A program made the translations under genes and the position numbers. Under the pieces are notes generated by a model. It searched no databases. It saw only the letters and a list, made by a program, of their open reading frames with translations, and was not told the DNA's origin. A stretch of DNA of 64,000 bases from an uncultured Aquimarina sp. GTDB lineage: Bacteria; Bacteroidota; Bacteroidia; Flavobacteriales; Flavobacteriaceae. This document shows positions 9,460 to 18,578 of this stretch, piece after piece; position 1 is the first letter of the stretch, and every line of letters begins with the position of its first letter. The stretch spans positions 62,001-126,000 of the forward strand of contig CANMFM010000007.1 in assembly GCA_947497175.1 (NCBI GenBank), written 5' to 3'.

Positions 9460-9934
9460 TTTATAGATATTTAAGTTTGTTTATAACATGATTTAAGACA
9501 TCTCATTACGTGTTTTTAGACACGTATAAGTTGATTCTGTATATTTTTTTATCCACATTTGTGATAACATTAACACAAACTCAATCTAATGTTATTACTA
9601 CAATCCACAAGACTTTCTGCAGTATTTGCTGTTCGAATTACCGCCATTTAGTTATAATCCCTTTCTGTACGTGGTTTTAAGATTATCGAGCAATGGGAGA
9701 TTACAAATTTTCTTAAGGCATTTTGAATTTTGAGTAAGGCTTGATACAGTAATGTCTTTGTGGATTTTTCTTTAATAAATATTCTTCACGTCTAATCTTT
9801 TGGCAATAGAATGTGCATAATGCCCAGATTGTATATTAAAGCTTACTAAATTTTACACTAACTCAATTATATATTACTAAGTCTTAAAAGTCGAATTGAA
9901 ACTTAATTTTTAACTATCAAAACTCACAACTATT
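9460..9934. other. 475 bp intergenic region, no gene recognised
   Basis: AT-rich, with frequent stops in all frames and no homologous protein fragment that I can recognise. No exact TAnnTTTG box lies close to the metalloprotease ATG, so the promoter of that gene may be farther upstream or non-consensus. Confidence 0.5.
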
Positions 9935-10771
9935 ATGAAAACGATCAAATTAATACTGTTAAACATATTTTTTATCGGCGCGCTGCTATCGTGTCAAAAA
10001 GATGATGTTGTCAATGAAATTGATATCGCGCAAAAAATTCCAACAAAACAGCAATTACTGAAGTTAAATGCACTAGGGGTTAACACTAACTCGGTTACTA
10101 TCGAAAAAGTTACCAATATTGACGGATCTTTCGAAGATTATTTTTTAAACGGTACAGATTTGGGTATTCCTGTTGCAGGGTTGTTCGACAGGGAGGATTT
10201 ATCATCTCTGAAAAACGGTAATAAGCAATACCGAACTAGAAACTTGGTTTCTTCTGGTAACAGAACAATTGATGTTTTGGGATACACAGGTGGCGGTGGC
10301 TATGGACTTGATGGCACAAACAGACAGGCATTACAAAGAGCCGTAAACAATTATAATCGTCTAAATACATCAATTACTATGAGATTAACGTTTGGTACTA
10401 ATTATAATGCCGCTGATATTACTGTATATGTGCAAGGTAATTTAGGTAGTGGTGGTCTCGCTGGATTTCCTGCGGGAGGAAGAGCATATCGGTGGGCAAG
10501 AATCGGACCTTCGGTATCTGCTCGTGGACAAAATTATGCTACTCACGTAATTACTCATGAAATGGGGCATTGTATTGGTCTACGTCACACTGATTATTTT
10601 AGAAGATATTGTGACGGAGATGTAGAGGGTCAGGGAGTTGAAGGAGCAATTCATATTCCGGGAACCCCTACAGGAATTGATATTAGTTCTACAATGATGT
10701 CTTGTCCGACAGGATATGAAGACGGAAATTTCAATAGAAATGACATAACCGCAATACAGTATCTATATTAA
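9935..10771 (+). CDS. M57-type (HEIGH-like) secreted zinc metalloprotease lipoprotein
   Basis: This is a 278-residue exported protease. Residues 1-20 are a lipoprotein signal with lipobox ALLSC (Cys20). The zinc site is HEMGHCIGLRH at 208-218, a metzincin-like HExxHxxGxxH motif. A methionine pair in STMMSC shortly after corresponds to the Met-turn. The C-terminal NDITAIQYLY is typical of M57/HEIGH peptidases. The N-terminal roughly 80 residues may act as a propeptide, which is an inference. It is monocistronic, preceded by 475 bp without genes and followed by a strong terminator. Confidence 0.85.
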   Translation: MKTIKLILLNIFFIGALLSCQKDDVVNEIDIAQKIPTKQQLLKLNALGVNTNSVTIEKVTNIDGSFEDYFLNGTDLGIPVAGLFDREDLSSLKNGNKQYRTRNLVSSGNRTIDVLGYTGGGGYGLDGTNRQALQRAVNNYNRLNTSITMRLTFGTNYNAADITVYVQGNLGSGGLAGFPAGGRAYRWARIGPSVSARGQNYATHVITHEMGHCIGLRHTDYFRRYCDGDVEGQGVEGAIHIPGTPTGIDISSTMMSCPTGYEDGNFNRNDITAIQYLY

Positions 10772-10798
10772 ACAAAATACAAAAGACTTAGAAATTTC

Positions 10799-10830
10799 AA
10801 AAGACCGTATAAAAGCGGTCTTTTGTTTTT
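10799..10830 (+). terminator. Rho-independent terminator after the metalloprotease
   Basis: Perfect 9-bp arms AAAAGACCG (10799-10807) and CGGTCTTTT (10816-10824) with an 8-nt loop, followed by a T-rich run to 10830. Confidence 0.85.
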
Positions 10831-11045
10831 TAAATTCATTCGCTCGCGGTACTAGCTATGCCTAAAATCAACACAAATTGGTATTAATCTTATGGGAAAA
10901 ATTTAATTTCAGCGTTAAAAATATTAATTGAAACTCTTCAATCACTTTATCTTTTGCCTAGAACGTTTTTCCTTATATAATTTTTTATGTCAGTTGATGG
11001 TAATTCGGCTATACCTGCAGTATGAATTACATTAAGAACCAATAG

Positions 11046-11708
11046 CTAATTAATAATTTTACCATCAACCATTACTAATTTTCGATCTGCCATATCAGCC
11101 AATTCTTGATTGTGCGTTACTATTACAAAAGTTTGTCCAAATTCATCTCTTAACTTAAAAAATAACTTATGGAGATTTTCTGCCGCTTCACTATCCAAAT
11201 TTCCCGAGGGTTCATCTGCAAAAATCACTTTTGGATTGTTAATTAAAGCTCTCGCTACCGCCACACGTTGTTGTTCTCCACCAGATAATTCACTAGGTTT
11301 ATGGTCATATCGATGTGAAAGTCCTAAAAAATCTAATAATTCTTTGGCTCTTTTTTCGGCTTTGGCTTTTGATGTTTTCTTTATAAAGGCCGGGATGCAC
11401 ACGTTTTCTAATGCTGTAAACTCTGGTAGTAATTGATGAAATTGAAAAATAAATCCAAGTTGCTCATTTCTAAATTTAGAAAGTTGCTTTTGTGAAAGTT
11501 TACTGATATTTGATGCATTAATTGTTAAGTCGCTTTCACTTATAGTATTAGCTCGATCTAGCGTTCCTAAAATTTGCAAAAGTGTTGTTTTTCCGGCTCC
11601 AGAAGCTCCAACAATTGAAACAATTTCTCCTTTTTTAATGTGTAAATCTACACCTTTAAGAACGTGTAAGTCACCATAATATTTATGGATATTTTTTGCT
11701 TTGATCAT
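11046..11708 (-). CDS. lolD: ABC transporter ATP-binding protein, LolD/MacB type
   Basis: This is a 220-residue cytoplasmic ATPase. It has Walker [10 protein letters not shown] (about 33-41), the signature LSGGEQQR (about 141-148), Walker [13 protein letters not shown] and the switch histidine in VTHNQE. The [19 protein letters not shown] sequence and the short length place it in the LolD/MacB/FtsE group that powers lipoprotein release from the inner membrane. No permease (LolC/E) is next to it. In Bacteroidota the ATPase often stands apart from the permease, so the exact partner is unknown. Confidence 0.8.
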   Translation of the reverse strand: MIKAKNIHKYYGDLHVLKGVDLHIKKGEIVSIVGASGAGKTTLLQILGTLDRANTISESDLTINASNISKLSQKQLSKFRNEQLGFIFQFHQLLPEFTALENVCIPAFIKKTSKAKAEKRAKELLDFLGLSHRYDHKPSELSGGEQQRVAVARALINNPKVIFADEPSGNLDSEAAENLHKLFFKLRDEFGQTFVIVTHNQELADMADRKLVMVDGKIIN

Positions 11709-11875
11709 GCGCTATTCAAGTTTACAGGCAGTGAAAATAGTCAATATCCAAGGAATCCCCAAGATATTGGCCTATGTTTATATACATAGTCATAGGTGCT
11801 AATGAAACGTTAAAAAAACAAAGAGAGTGTACTATATATGTATTTTAGTTTAATAAATCTTGTTAAAAAATTGTT

Positions 11876-12433
11876 ATGAGAGAAGATATTACAGAAATAG
11901 CCATACTTGCCGGAGGATGTTTTTGGTGTACTGAAGCTGTTTTTCAACGTCTAGAAGGAGTTTCTCTGGTGATTTCGGGGTACACCGGTGGGACTATAAA
12001 AAACCCTGCATATCGAGAGATTACAAGCGGAAGAACAGGACATGCAGAAGCCATTAAGATAGAATATGATCCTAGTTTAATTAGTTTTAAAGAACTTTTA
12101 GAAATCTTTTTTGCAACTCACGACCCAACAACATTAAATCAACAAGGAGCAGATCGTGGTACACAATATCGTAGCGCTATTTTTTATGCCAATGAAGAAC
12201 AAAAAAAAGTTGCGGAAGACGTAATTAAAGAATTGGAACAACAACAGGTTTTTGAAAACCCTATTGTAACCGAAATTACCCCACTTGGACCTTTTTATAA
12301 TGCTGAAGACTATCACCAAAACTATTACAACCAAAATAGTAGTCAGGGATATTGTCAATTTGTTATCAATCCAAAGCTAAGTAAATTGCAGGCAACCTTC
12401 ACATCCAAATTAAAAAAAGAAACACAGAATTAA
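11876..12433 (+). CDS. msrA: Peptide-methionine (S)-S-oxide reductase
   Basis: MsrA repairs oxidised methionine (S-epimer) in proteins. The active-site motif GCFWC is at residues 14-18, with catalytic Cys15. The family motifs [33 protein letters not shown] and the late YHQNYY are all present. At 185 residues it is a single-domain MsrA without fused MsrB. No signal peptide, so it is cytoplasmic. folE starts 5 bp after its stop codon, so the two form an operon. Confidence 0.95.
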   Translation: MREDITEIAILAGGCFWCTEAVFQRLEGVSLVISGYTGGTIKNPAYREITSGRTGHAEAIKIEYDPSLISFKELLEIFFATHDPTTLNQQGADRGTQYRSAIFYANEEQKKVAEDVIKELEQQQVFENPIVTEITPLGPFYNAEDYHQNYYNQNSSQGYCQFVINPKLSKLQATFTSKLKKETQN

Positions 12434-12438
12434 TAGAT

Positions 12439-13035
12439 ATGCCATACAAAAATTTTGAAGAGTATAACATTAAGGTAACCGATGATGTAAGGGAGCATTT
12501 TGAATATATACTTGGTGATCTTGGAGAAGATATAGAAAGAGAAGGAATACAAAAAACACCTGAACGGGCAGCTAAGGCCATGATGTTTTTGACACAAGGG
12601 TATCATCAGGATCCAGAAGATATTCTCAAAAGTGCAATGTTTAAAGAAGATTATGATGACATGGTGATTGTTAAGGATATAGAATTATATTCTTTGTGTG
12701 AGCATCATATGTTACCATTTTTTGGTAAAGCACATATAGCCTATATTCCTAATGGACATATTGTTGGATTGAGCAAATTACCAAGAGTAGTAGATGTATT
12801 TGCAAGGCGATTACAAGTACAGGAACGTTTGACACATGATATTCTTGAGTGCATTAATGATACCTTAAAGCCTAAAGGAGTCGCAGTAGTTATAGAAGCA
12901 TCTCATATGTGTATGATGATGCGAGGTGTACAAAAACAAAATTCTGTAACAACAACTTCAGGTTTTAGGGGGCAATTCGAAAAAATTGAAACCAGGACAG
13001 AGTTTTTAAGGTTAATTACCGCTGATTTGGGCTAA
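12439..13035 (+). CDS. folE: GTP cyclohydrolase I
   Basis: This enzyme makes dihydroneopterin triphosphate from GTP, the first step of folate or tetrahydropterin synthesis. It is a 198-residue type IA enzyme with an intact zinc site: Cys87 and His90 in SLCEHH and Cys158 in [18 protein letters not shown] (about 108-119) is the conserved catalytic loop. The N-terminus is of normal length and it is cytoplasmic. It is cotranscribed with msrA, possibly extending to the small membrane protein that starts 55 bp downstream. Confidence 0.95.
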   Translation: MPYKNFEEYNIKVTDDVREHFEYILGDLGEDIEREGIQKTPERAAKAMMFLTQGYHQDPEDILKSAMFKEDYDDMVIVKDIELYSLCEHHMLPFFGKAHIAYIPNGHIVGLSKLPRVVDVFARRLQVQERLTHDILECINDTLKPKGVAVVIEASHMCMMMRGVQKQNSVTTTSGFRGQFEKIETRTEFLRLITADLG

Positions 13036-13090
13036 TTGTTTTTGGAACACTATTTGTTTTAGTTGATGTATAACCCCAAAATTATCGGAT

Positions 13091-13390
13091 ATGGTAAATG
13101 ATAAATTTAAAAAGCTTGGTCTAAGTATACTTTTTGATGGACTTGGTATGGTGACTTATATTATACCAGGTGTTGGTGAATTTGGAGATATTATCTGGGC
13201 TCCCCTTGCAGGTTGGCTAATGACAAAATTGTACAAAGGCAATGTGGGTAAAGCAGCCGGTGTATTGACATTGGTCGAAGAAGCATTGCCGGGATTTGAT
13301 ATTATACCAACGTTTACCATAATGTGGCTATACACGTATGTTTTCAAGAAAAAAACTTCAGAAGACCGTATAAATGTAGATGCTTCCTAA
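13091..13390 (+). CDS. Small conserved membrane protein
   Basis: This is a 99-residue protein with two or three hydrophobic stretches, including MVTYIIPGVGEFGD and IIWAPLAGWLMTKL, then a third helix near IIPTFTIMWLYTYVF before a charged tail. Similar small proteins occur in marine Flavobacteria, but I do not recognise a named function. Spacing after folE (55 bp) allows read-through. Its stop lies 1 bp from the stop of the convergent membrane protein gene. Confidence 0.65.
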   Translation: MVNDKFKKLGLSILFDGLGMVTYIIPGVGEFGDIIWAPLAGWLMTKLYKGNVGKAAGVLTLVEEALPGFDIIPTFTIMWLYTYVFKKKTSEDRINVDAS

Positions 13391-13391
13391 T

Positions 13392-13907
13392 TTAAAAGAG
13401 ACGGGATAACCCCATACGACTAAGCATTTTCTTTTCAAAATTCCAGAAAAATTTGAATTGCCCAAATAGCCATCCTACCATAAGCAATAGTACTTGATAT
13501 ATGGGGAACACAAATAATATACGAACAGGCCAGTAGATCCAATTGCTCGTAGTTTCTTTATGAATTCCTATAAAAGAAATAATAGGGTCTGATATTCTTG
13601 CGGCCGTTGATCCTGTTATTGCAAACACGATAAAAATAGCAATAAGTTCCCAACGATAAGTGACTTGCCACTTTGATTCGAGTATATTGAAAAGTTTTAA
13701 AGTTATAGATAACAAAAGAACAGAGAAAAAGCCTATAATTGCAGAAAGGATACCAATGTAGGCCACATCTTTTTGGTCAATGTCTATAAATGTGACTATA
13801 TTTTTGCTTATTAAATAAGAAGAAAATAGTATCCCTAATAATCCAAGAATTGGAAAGATTAATTGCCAACTAGATTTTATTTCCCAGCGATCTTTAAATT
13901 TTTGCAT
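13392..13907 (-). CDS. Conserved four-helix membrane protein (DUF6787-like)
   Basis: This is a 171-residue integral membrane protein with four hydrophobic helices (around LIFPILGLLGILFSSYLI, IGILSAIIGFFSVLL, ELIAIFIVFAITGS and ILFVFPIYQVLLLMVGW) and a basic C-terminus FEKKMLSRMGLSRLF. It resembles a Flavobacteriaceae family of unknown role, sometimes mislabelled as diacylglyceryl transferase; no catalytic motif supports that label. The start at 13907 is chosen because a -7 box ends at 13912, which makes the mRNA nearly leaderless and excludes the upstream codons to 13922. Confidence 0.65.
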   Translation of the reverse strand: MQKFKDRWEIKSSWQLIFPILGLLGILFSSYLISKNIVTFIDIDQKDVAYIGILSAIIGFFSVLLLSITLKLFNILESKWQVTYRWELIAIFIVFAITGSTAARISDPIISFIGIHKETTSNWIYWPVRILFVFPIYQVLLLMVGWLFGQFKFFWNFEKKMLSRMGLSRLF

Positions 13908-13911
13908 GATG

Positions 13912-13942
13912 CAAAAATACAATTAAAAATTATTCAAATCAA
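13912..13942 (-). promoter_or_regulatory. Promoter of the four-helix membrane protein
   Basis: On the minus strand a TTG at 13942-13940 lies 20 bp before TATTTTTG (13919-13912). The predicted start of transcription falls at the ATG (13907). The -33 element overlaps the stop codon of the upstream DUF6146 gene. Confidence 0.6.
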
Positions 13943-14369
13943 AACCTTCTTCCGCGACTTACAAGGAAACGTTGTCTGTAGCGTTGTTCAAAGAACAAGA
14001 AATAATTATATAACAAATAATTAACCTCATAACCATAACGAATATGAGACTCGTAGTTAATGTATTGAATATATAGGTTTGGATCAAATCGTATGGGTTG
14101 TGAGACCCTTTGGTTGTATTCAACTACATACTGCCTATTTCTGTTTTCTAAAAAAACTTCAGAATAATAACCTCTGGGTCTTTGGGTAACTAACCATGCA
14201 TTAAACCCAGGTTCTATGATAATGATTTCATACTCTAGGCTATCATTGGCAATTCGTATTGTATCATTTTTGTCCTGGTCAAAATATTGAGCAATTTTTT
14301 TTCTTTTGTTGTAGCACAGTTGCAGAGTAATCCCCCTAAAACTAGTATATAAAATAGTGTTTTTATCAT
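13939..14369 (-). CDS. DUF6146-like lipoprotein split by a frameshift at an A8 run
   Basis: The body (from IAQYFDQDKNDTIRIANDS to the C-terminal RGRRF) looks like the Flavobacteriaceae DUF6146 family, with EIIIIEPGFNAWL and YGYEVNYLLYNYF. In its own frame the body has no sensible start: the open frame runs back to 14421, inside the preceding terminator. A perfect lipoprotein signal, MIKTLFYILVLGGLLCNC (start ATG at 14369), lies in a different frame just upstream. The two frames meet at eight As (plus-strand T8, 14295-14302). One extra A, or a -1 slip, would join them into a 143-residue lipoprotein. This could be an indel, an assembly error or genuine slippage. Confidence 0.65.
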
Positions 14370-14386
14370 TACAATAAGTAACATAC

Positions 14387-14414
14387 AAAAAAGCCGAAGA
14401 CAATGCTTCGGCTT
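14387..14414 (-). terminator. Terminator of the DUF937 gene
   Basis: Read on the minus strand, AAGCCGAAG and CTTCGGCTT form 9-bp arms (14414-14406 and 14399-14391) with a 6-nt loop, followed by Ts. It sits between the DUF937 gene and the ATG of the DUF6146-like lipoprotein. Confidence 0.85.
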
Positions 14415-14436
14415 TAACCATTATTTAGGATTTTTA

Positions 14437-15075
14437 TTATTTGCCAAAAAGTCCACCTAACAGTCCTCCAAGCCCGCTTTTTTTATTTCCGCCACCACTA
14501 AATAACATGCCAGCAACATCATCCAGTATACTACCATCACCATCGGCGTCTAAAAATGATTCGATCAAAGATTGTTGTTTAGATCCTTGAGGAGCACCAG
14601 ACATACTACCAAGCATACTAGTTAATCCATTAACATCATTTACATTATTTTGAGAAGCTTTTTTGCCTAAAGCTCCCATGAGAATAGGAGCGGCTACTTT
14701 TAAAATTTCTGCTACAGAATTTGCATCAATTCCTGATTTTTGGCTTAATGCATTTTCTACTACCGGTTGTTTTCCTCCAAGAATGTGTCCTAAAATTCCG
14801 GCGCCATCAGTAGTGACGCTTTGATCAACACCCCCTTCAAATAAACCACCTAGATTATCTAAGATTCCACCAGAGTGCTTGCTAGTCAAGGCATTTAATA
14901 ATCCAGAGGCTCCTTCAGGAGTAGACGCATTTCTTTGCATTGCACCCATTAATACCGGCATAGCCATACTTAAAAGGGTTCCTGTTTTGTCGGTAGATTG
15001 CCCAGTTTGTGAGCTTACACCACTAATAATTTGTTTGCCCATTGGGCTATTTAAAAGATCTAAAATTCCAGACAT
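14437..15075 (-). CDS. DUF937 domain protein
   Basis: This is a 212-residue cytoplasmic protein related to YidB/DUF937. It begins GILDLLNSPMGKQIISGVS and contains two repeats of hydrophobic helices around MAMPVLMGAMQRN and KVAAPILMGALGKK, followed by a Gly-rich tail (SGLGGLLGGLFGK). The Asp-rich DADGDGSILDD resembles a calcium-binding loop. The family's function is not known. It is monocistronic with its own terminator immediately downstream. Confidence 0.8.
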   Translation of the reverse strand: MSGILDLLNSPMGKQIISGVSSQTGQSTDKTGTLLSMAMPVLMGAMQRNASTPEGASGLLNALTSKHSGGILDNLGGLFEGGVDQSVTTDGAGILGHILGGKQPVVENALSQKSGIDANSVAEILKVAAPILMGALGKKASQNNVNDVNGLTSMLGSMSGAPQGSKQQSLIESFLDADGDGSILDDVAGMLFSGGGNKKSGLGGLLGGLFGK

Positions 15076-15215
15076 GGTTTTTATGTTTTTGTTAAAGGAA
15101 TTTAAATTTACATCTTTTCTTTCTAAGAAATCAAGGTACTATAGTTTTATTTCTCGAAAAAACAGATGAAGTGTAGTTTTTATAGATAAAATGCAAAACA
15201 GAGTAATTTTCAATC

Positions 15216-15250
15216 AAAAAAATACCGCCCCATAAAGCCTGAAGCGGTAT
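15216..15250 (-). terminator. Terminator of serC-serA
   Basis: 7-bp arms ATACCGC (15222-15228) and GCGGTAT (15244-15250) with a 15-nt loop. On the minus strand the hairpin is followed by a run of Ts (plus As 15216-15222). Confidence 0.75.
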
Positions 15251-15271
15251 CCCTATTTTATAACTTAATAG

Positions 15272-16222
15272 TTATTTTAAAATACTTATAATTTGATCTG
15301 CAAGCTCTTGTCCAATGCGATCCTGAGCTTCACCAGTTGCAGCTCCAATGTGTGGGGTTAATGATATTTTACTATTCATTAATACCTTTATAGCCGGGCT
15401 GGGTTCATTTTCGAATACATCGAGTCCTGCAAAGCTTAGTTTTCCCTTTTCTAAGGCTTCAACCAGCGCAACTTCATCAATTACTCCTCCACGGGCAGCA
15501 TTAATTAATCCTGCACCATCTTTCATTTGTTCTATTTCAGATTTACCAATCACGTAGTCTTTCTGAGCTGGTACATGGAGTGTGAAGAAATCCGCATTTT
15601 TTAACACTTCTTCTTTTGAAACGGTCTTAATTTTAAAATTAAGGGACTGACCATCAAAAAACTCTAATGGAATCTCAACTTCCTCAATAAATGGATCATA
15701 AGCGATAACATTCATGCCTACACCGATTGCAATTTTTGCCGTTGCTTGTCCGATTCGTCCAATTCCAATAACACCTAATGTTTTTCCTCTAAGTTCGGTA
15801 CCACCACCGTATGCTTTTTTTAGATTCTTAAATTTGCTATCTCCTTCTAGAGGCATATTACGGTTAGAGTCATGTAAAAAACGTACACTTCCGTACAGGT
15901 GAGCAAAAACTAATTCTGCAACTGATCCAGAGGAGGCAGCCGGTGTATTTATAACGTTTAATCCTTTTTCGCGAGCATAGGCTACATCGATATTATCCAT
16001 GCCAACTCCACCACGGCCAATGATCTTAAGCGAAGGGCAATTGTCTATGATATCTGTTCTTACTTTGGTAGCACTGCGTACCAATAAAACTGATATTTGA
16101 TTATCATTAATAAAATCTACTAATTGATCTTGAGCTACCGTTGTTGTTAACACCTCAAAACCTTCTTTTTCTAAGGCATCAATACCACTCTGTGATACTC
16201 CGTCGTTTGCTAATACTTTCAT
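15272..16222 (-). CDS. serA: D-3-phosphoglycerate dehydrogenase, short form
   Basis: SerA oxidises 3-phosphoglycerate to 3-phosphohydroxypyruvate, the first step of serine synthesis. At 316 residues it is the short form without the C-terminal ACT regulatory domain, so allosteric control by serine is not expected. It has the Rossmann motif GVIGIGRIGQ (about 154-163), the catalytic Arg in NAARGGVIDE, a Glu in FENEPS, and the catalytic His in LTPHIGAAT. It lies 57 bp downstream of serC on the same strand and is followed by a terminator, so serC-serA form the serine operon. Confidence 0.93.
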   Translation of the reverse strand: MKVLANDGVSQSGIDALEKEGFEVLTTTVAQDQLVDFINDNQISVLLVRSATKVRTDIIDNCPSLKIIGRGGVGMDNIDVAYAREKGLNVINTPAASSGSVAELVFAHLYGSVRFLHDSNRNMPLEGDSKFKNLKKAYGGGTELRGKTLGVIGIGRIGQATAKIAIGVGMNVIAYDPFIEEVEIPLEFFDGQSLNFKIKTVSKEEVLKNADFFTLHVPAQKDYVIGKSEIEQMKDGAGLINAARGGVIDEVALVEALEKGKLSFAGLDVFENEPSPAIKVLMNSKISLTPHIGAATGEAQDRIGQELADQIISILK

Positions 16223-16279
16223 TATTACATTATAAATTAAATATGTTAAGTTGTGGTTTGACTAGTCTTAACAATTTGG

Positions 16280-17344
16280 TTATGCTTTTCTTTCCAAATC
16301 TCCCATAATATCTACAAGGGCAGCAACACTCTCTATGGTCATCGCGTTGTACATACTTGCTCTATATCCACCCACGCTTCTGTGACCATTTACGCCATTA
16401 ATTCCTCCTTCTTTGCACATGGCATCAAAGGCTTCCTTAAGGTTTTCGTTAATCAAGGTAAATGTCGCATTCATATTTGAACGATCTTCTTTTGCTGCAA
16501 ATCCTTTGAAAAGTGGATTTACATCGATCTCAGAATAGATAAGTTTTGCTTTTTTCTCATTTAATTCTTCGATAGCTGCAATACCTCCCAGGTTTTTGAG
16601 CCATCTCAGGGTTAACATAGAAACGTACACAGCAAATACCGGAGGGGTATTAAACATACTTCCTTTGCTAATGTGCACTTGATAATCCAGCATAGAGGGG
16701 ATTTGTCTGTTTATTTTTCCTAAGATATCCTCTTTTACCACCACAAGAGTGGTACCCGCGGGACCCATATTTTTTTGAGCTCCGGCATAGATCAAACTAA
16801 ATTTAGAAAAATCTAATTGTCTCGAAAAAATATCACTACTCATATCACATACAAGAGGAGCTTCTGTTTCAGGGAAATCTTTTATTTGAGTTCCAAAAAT
16901 TGTATTATTACTGGTGCAATGCACATAATCTAAATCATTTGGCACTTCGAAACCCTTTGGAATGTAATTATAGTTTGCATCTTTTGATGAAGCTAATTCT
17001 ACAACTTCTCCAAATAACTTTGCTTCTTTAATCGCTTTATCACTCCAGCTTCCTGTATTGATGTATCCTGCTTTGGTTTGTAATAAGTTATAAGCAGCCA
17101 TAAGAAATTGAGTACTGGCACCTCCTTGTAAAAAAAGTGCTTTATATCCTTTTCCTTCCAATCCAAGTAATTCTAAAGCCAAACTGCGCGCTTCTTCCAT
17201 AATATCAACAAAATCCTTACTACGATGTGAAATTTCAATGATGGATAAACCAGAATCATTATAATTTAATAAAGCTTGCGAAGCTTCTTTAAAAACTTCT
17301 TGTGGTAAAATACAGGGTCCAGCGCTAAAATTGTGCTTTTTCAT
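16280..17344 (-). CDS. serC: Phosphoserine aminotransferase
   Basis: SerC converts 3-phosphohydroxypyruvate plus glutamate to phosphoserine. It has 354 residues and belongs to class V aminotransferases (PLP). The N-terminal NFSAGPCILP is diagnostic. The PLP-binding lysine is Lys191 in YAGAQKNMGPAG. The C-terminal GGYRASMYNAM contains the substrate-binding Arg. It is the first gene of the serC-serA operon. No serB is present in the window. A small hairpin with a T run lies in its leader (17410-17430). Confidence 0.95.
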   Translation of the reverse strand: MKKHNFSAGPCILPQEVFKEASQALLNYNDSGLSIIEISHRSKDFVDIMEEARSLALELLGLEGKGYKALFLQGGASTQFLMAAYNLLQTKAGYINTGSWSDKAIKEAKLFGEVVELASSKDANYNYIPKGFEVPNDLDYVHCTSNNTIFGTQIKDFPETEAPLVCDMSSDIFSRQLDFSKFSLIYAGAQKNMGPAGTTLVVVKEDILGKINRQIPSMLDYQVHISKGSMFNTPPVFAVYVSMLTLRWLKNLGGIAAIEELNEKKAKLIYSEIDVNPLFKGFAAKEDRSNMNATFTLINENLKEAFDAMCKEGGINGVNGHRSVGGYRASMYNAMTIESVAALVDIMGDLERKA

Positions 17345-17409
17345 CGGTAACTTTTATTGTTATTAAATAGTAAAATTTTTATGCTTATTCGTATTCAGAT
17401 ATAGAATAG

Positions 17410-17430
17410 AAAAAACACCACAAAGGTGCT
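17410..17430 (-). terminator. Short hairpin plus T6 between acyl-CoA reductase and serC
   Basis: On the minus strand AGCACC pairs with GGTGTT (one G-T pair) around a TTTGT loop, followed by Ts. It lies downstream of the -7 box at 17443-17450 and upstream of serC. It may be the terminator of the acyl-CoA reductase gene or a weak attenuator of serC. Confidence 0.45.
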
Positions 17431-17442
17431 AATAATCTGATA

Positions 17443-17450
17443 CAAATGTA
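17443..17450 (-). promoter_or_regulatory. -7 box upstream of serC
   Basis: The minus strand reads TACATTTG, an exact TAnnTTTG match, about 93 bp before the serC ATG. No convincing -33 TTG at 17-23 bp was seen. Confidence 0.4.
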
Positions 17451-17470
17451 TTATCAAAATGATAAATTAT

Positions 17471-18535
17471 TTAGTTAATTTTTGTCAAAAATTCAATTAC
17501 ATCAACTCCATCAGCATAATCTGAAAGTTTAGGTGATTGTGTTTGTCCAAAATCAATATGACTCTCAGAAATACCATTGCTGACAATACATTGAATTTTT
17601 TCATTGTCAAGGTCTAGTTTTTCTAATGCATCTTCTGTAGAAGTATAGGTTTCATAAAACAATGTTGCTATGGGCGATGCATAATTGGTATCTTCCTTTA
17701 GGATTAAAAAACCATTTTCGAATAATTTGAAATTACTCATCAAATAAATCGTTTTATTGTAATCATAATTATTAGCATATTTTGCACTATTAATGATATC
17801 GCTATATGAGTACATAGCTTTGAAAAAGAGATCAAAATTGTATCCTTTGGGAATCATTAATTTTGATACGCTTCTACACCCCAAACCATAATATCTAAAT
17901 ATATCTTCTCCCAAATCTACAAGCTGTTCTTGTGATTCTTGTCCTGTTAGTATCGCAACAGAGTTTCTGCTCTTTCTAATAATATGGGGGACACTACCAA
18001 AATAATGCTCAAAATATCGTGCTGTGTTGTTACTTCCGGTTGCAATAACGGCATCAAAGTCTGTAATTTTTTCTGTAGTAAATGAAATGTATCTTTCAAA
18101 TTCAGGATCAATAGCTATCAAATATGATGCTAAAAATGGAAGTATTTGATTGTCATTAGAGGATTGTTTGACTACTACTTTATGCCCCGAAATCAGTACA
18201 GAGAGAAAATCATGAAATCCAACTAAAGGAATATTACCCGCCATAATTATCCCAATAGTCTTAGAAGACACTTCATCAGACAACGTGTATGCAGAAAGCC
18301 ACGTTGAGAGTTTTTGTTTTGTGAGCGCATTACTCCATTGCGTGAGAGAATAAACGACATTTTCTTTAGTAAACCAGCCGTTATGGTGTACCGCAGTTTC
18401 AATTTTACGAATCATTTTATCAAAAAAATCATCATTTAGCTTTACGGTAGTAACCTTCTCATAACCAGTTGATTTGAATTGATTAAGGAACTTGCCTAAT
18501 TCACAAAAAGCGTTAATTCGATTATTTAATAGCAT
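17471..18535 (-). CDS. Acyl-CoA reductase (LuxC-like family)
   Basis: This 354-residue protein matches the acyl-CoA reductase family that includes LuxC, which reduces acyl-CoA or acyl-protein thioesters to aldehydes with NADPH. Recognisable segments are IGIIMAGNIPLVGFHDFL (near 95), VVVKQSS, DAVIATGSNNTARYF, the IIRKSRNSVAIL segment and YYGLGCRSVSKL (near 220) with the candidate catalytic Cys. No luciferase (luxAB) or acyltransferase gene is nearby, so bioluminescence is not suggested. It is divergent from a ferredoxin gene, with facing promoters in 66 bp. The physiological product is unknown. Confidence 0.8.
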   Translation of the reverse strand: MLLNNRINAFCELGKFLNQFKSTGYEKVTTVKLNDDFFDKMIRKIETAVHHNGWFTKENVVYSLTQWSNALTKQKLSTWLSAYTLSDEVSSKTIGIIMAGNIPLVGFHDFLSVLISGHKVVVKQSSNDNQILPFLASYLIAIDPEFERYISFTTEKITDFDAVIATGSNNTARYFEHYFGSVPHIIRKSRNSVAILTGQESQEQLVDLGEDIFRYYGLGCRSVSKLMIPKGYNFDLFFKAMYSYSDIINSAKYANNYDYNKTIYLMSNFKLFENGFLILKEDTNYASPIATLFYETYTSTEDALEKLDLDNEKIQCIVSNGISESHIDFGQTQSPKLSDYADGVDVIEFLTKIN

Positions 18536-18541
18536 TTCTTA

Positions 18542-18573
18542 TTTGTTTATCACTAGTTTACGAGTTATTTTTG
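18542..18573 (+). promoter_or_regulatory. Ferredoxin promoter (TTTG, 20 bp, TATTTTTG)
   Basis: A TTTG at 18542-18545 precedes TATTTTTG (18566-18573) by 20 bp, matching the Bacteroidota consensus. The ferredoxin ATG is at 18602. Confidence 0.65.
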
Positions 18574-18578
18574 TGTTG

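Noticed and set aside
9460..9934. Possible insertion-sequence remnant in the 475 bp spacer
   Set aside because: No terminal inverted repeats, target duplication or transposase fragment could be found.
10914..11045. In-frame continuation of the LolD frame beyond its stop (a phrase with GIAELPSTDIKNYIRKNV on the minus strand)
   Set aside because: It begins after a proper stop codon (TAG), has no start codon of its own and no recognised homologue; the LolD protein already has its normal length.
17471..18535. Bioluminescence (lux) locus
   Set aside because: Only the LuxC-like reductase is present; no luxAB, luxD or luxE relatives are within reach.
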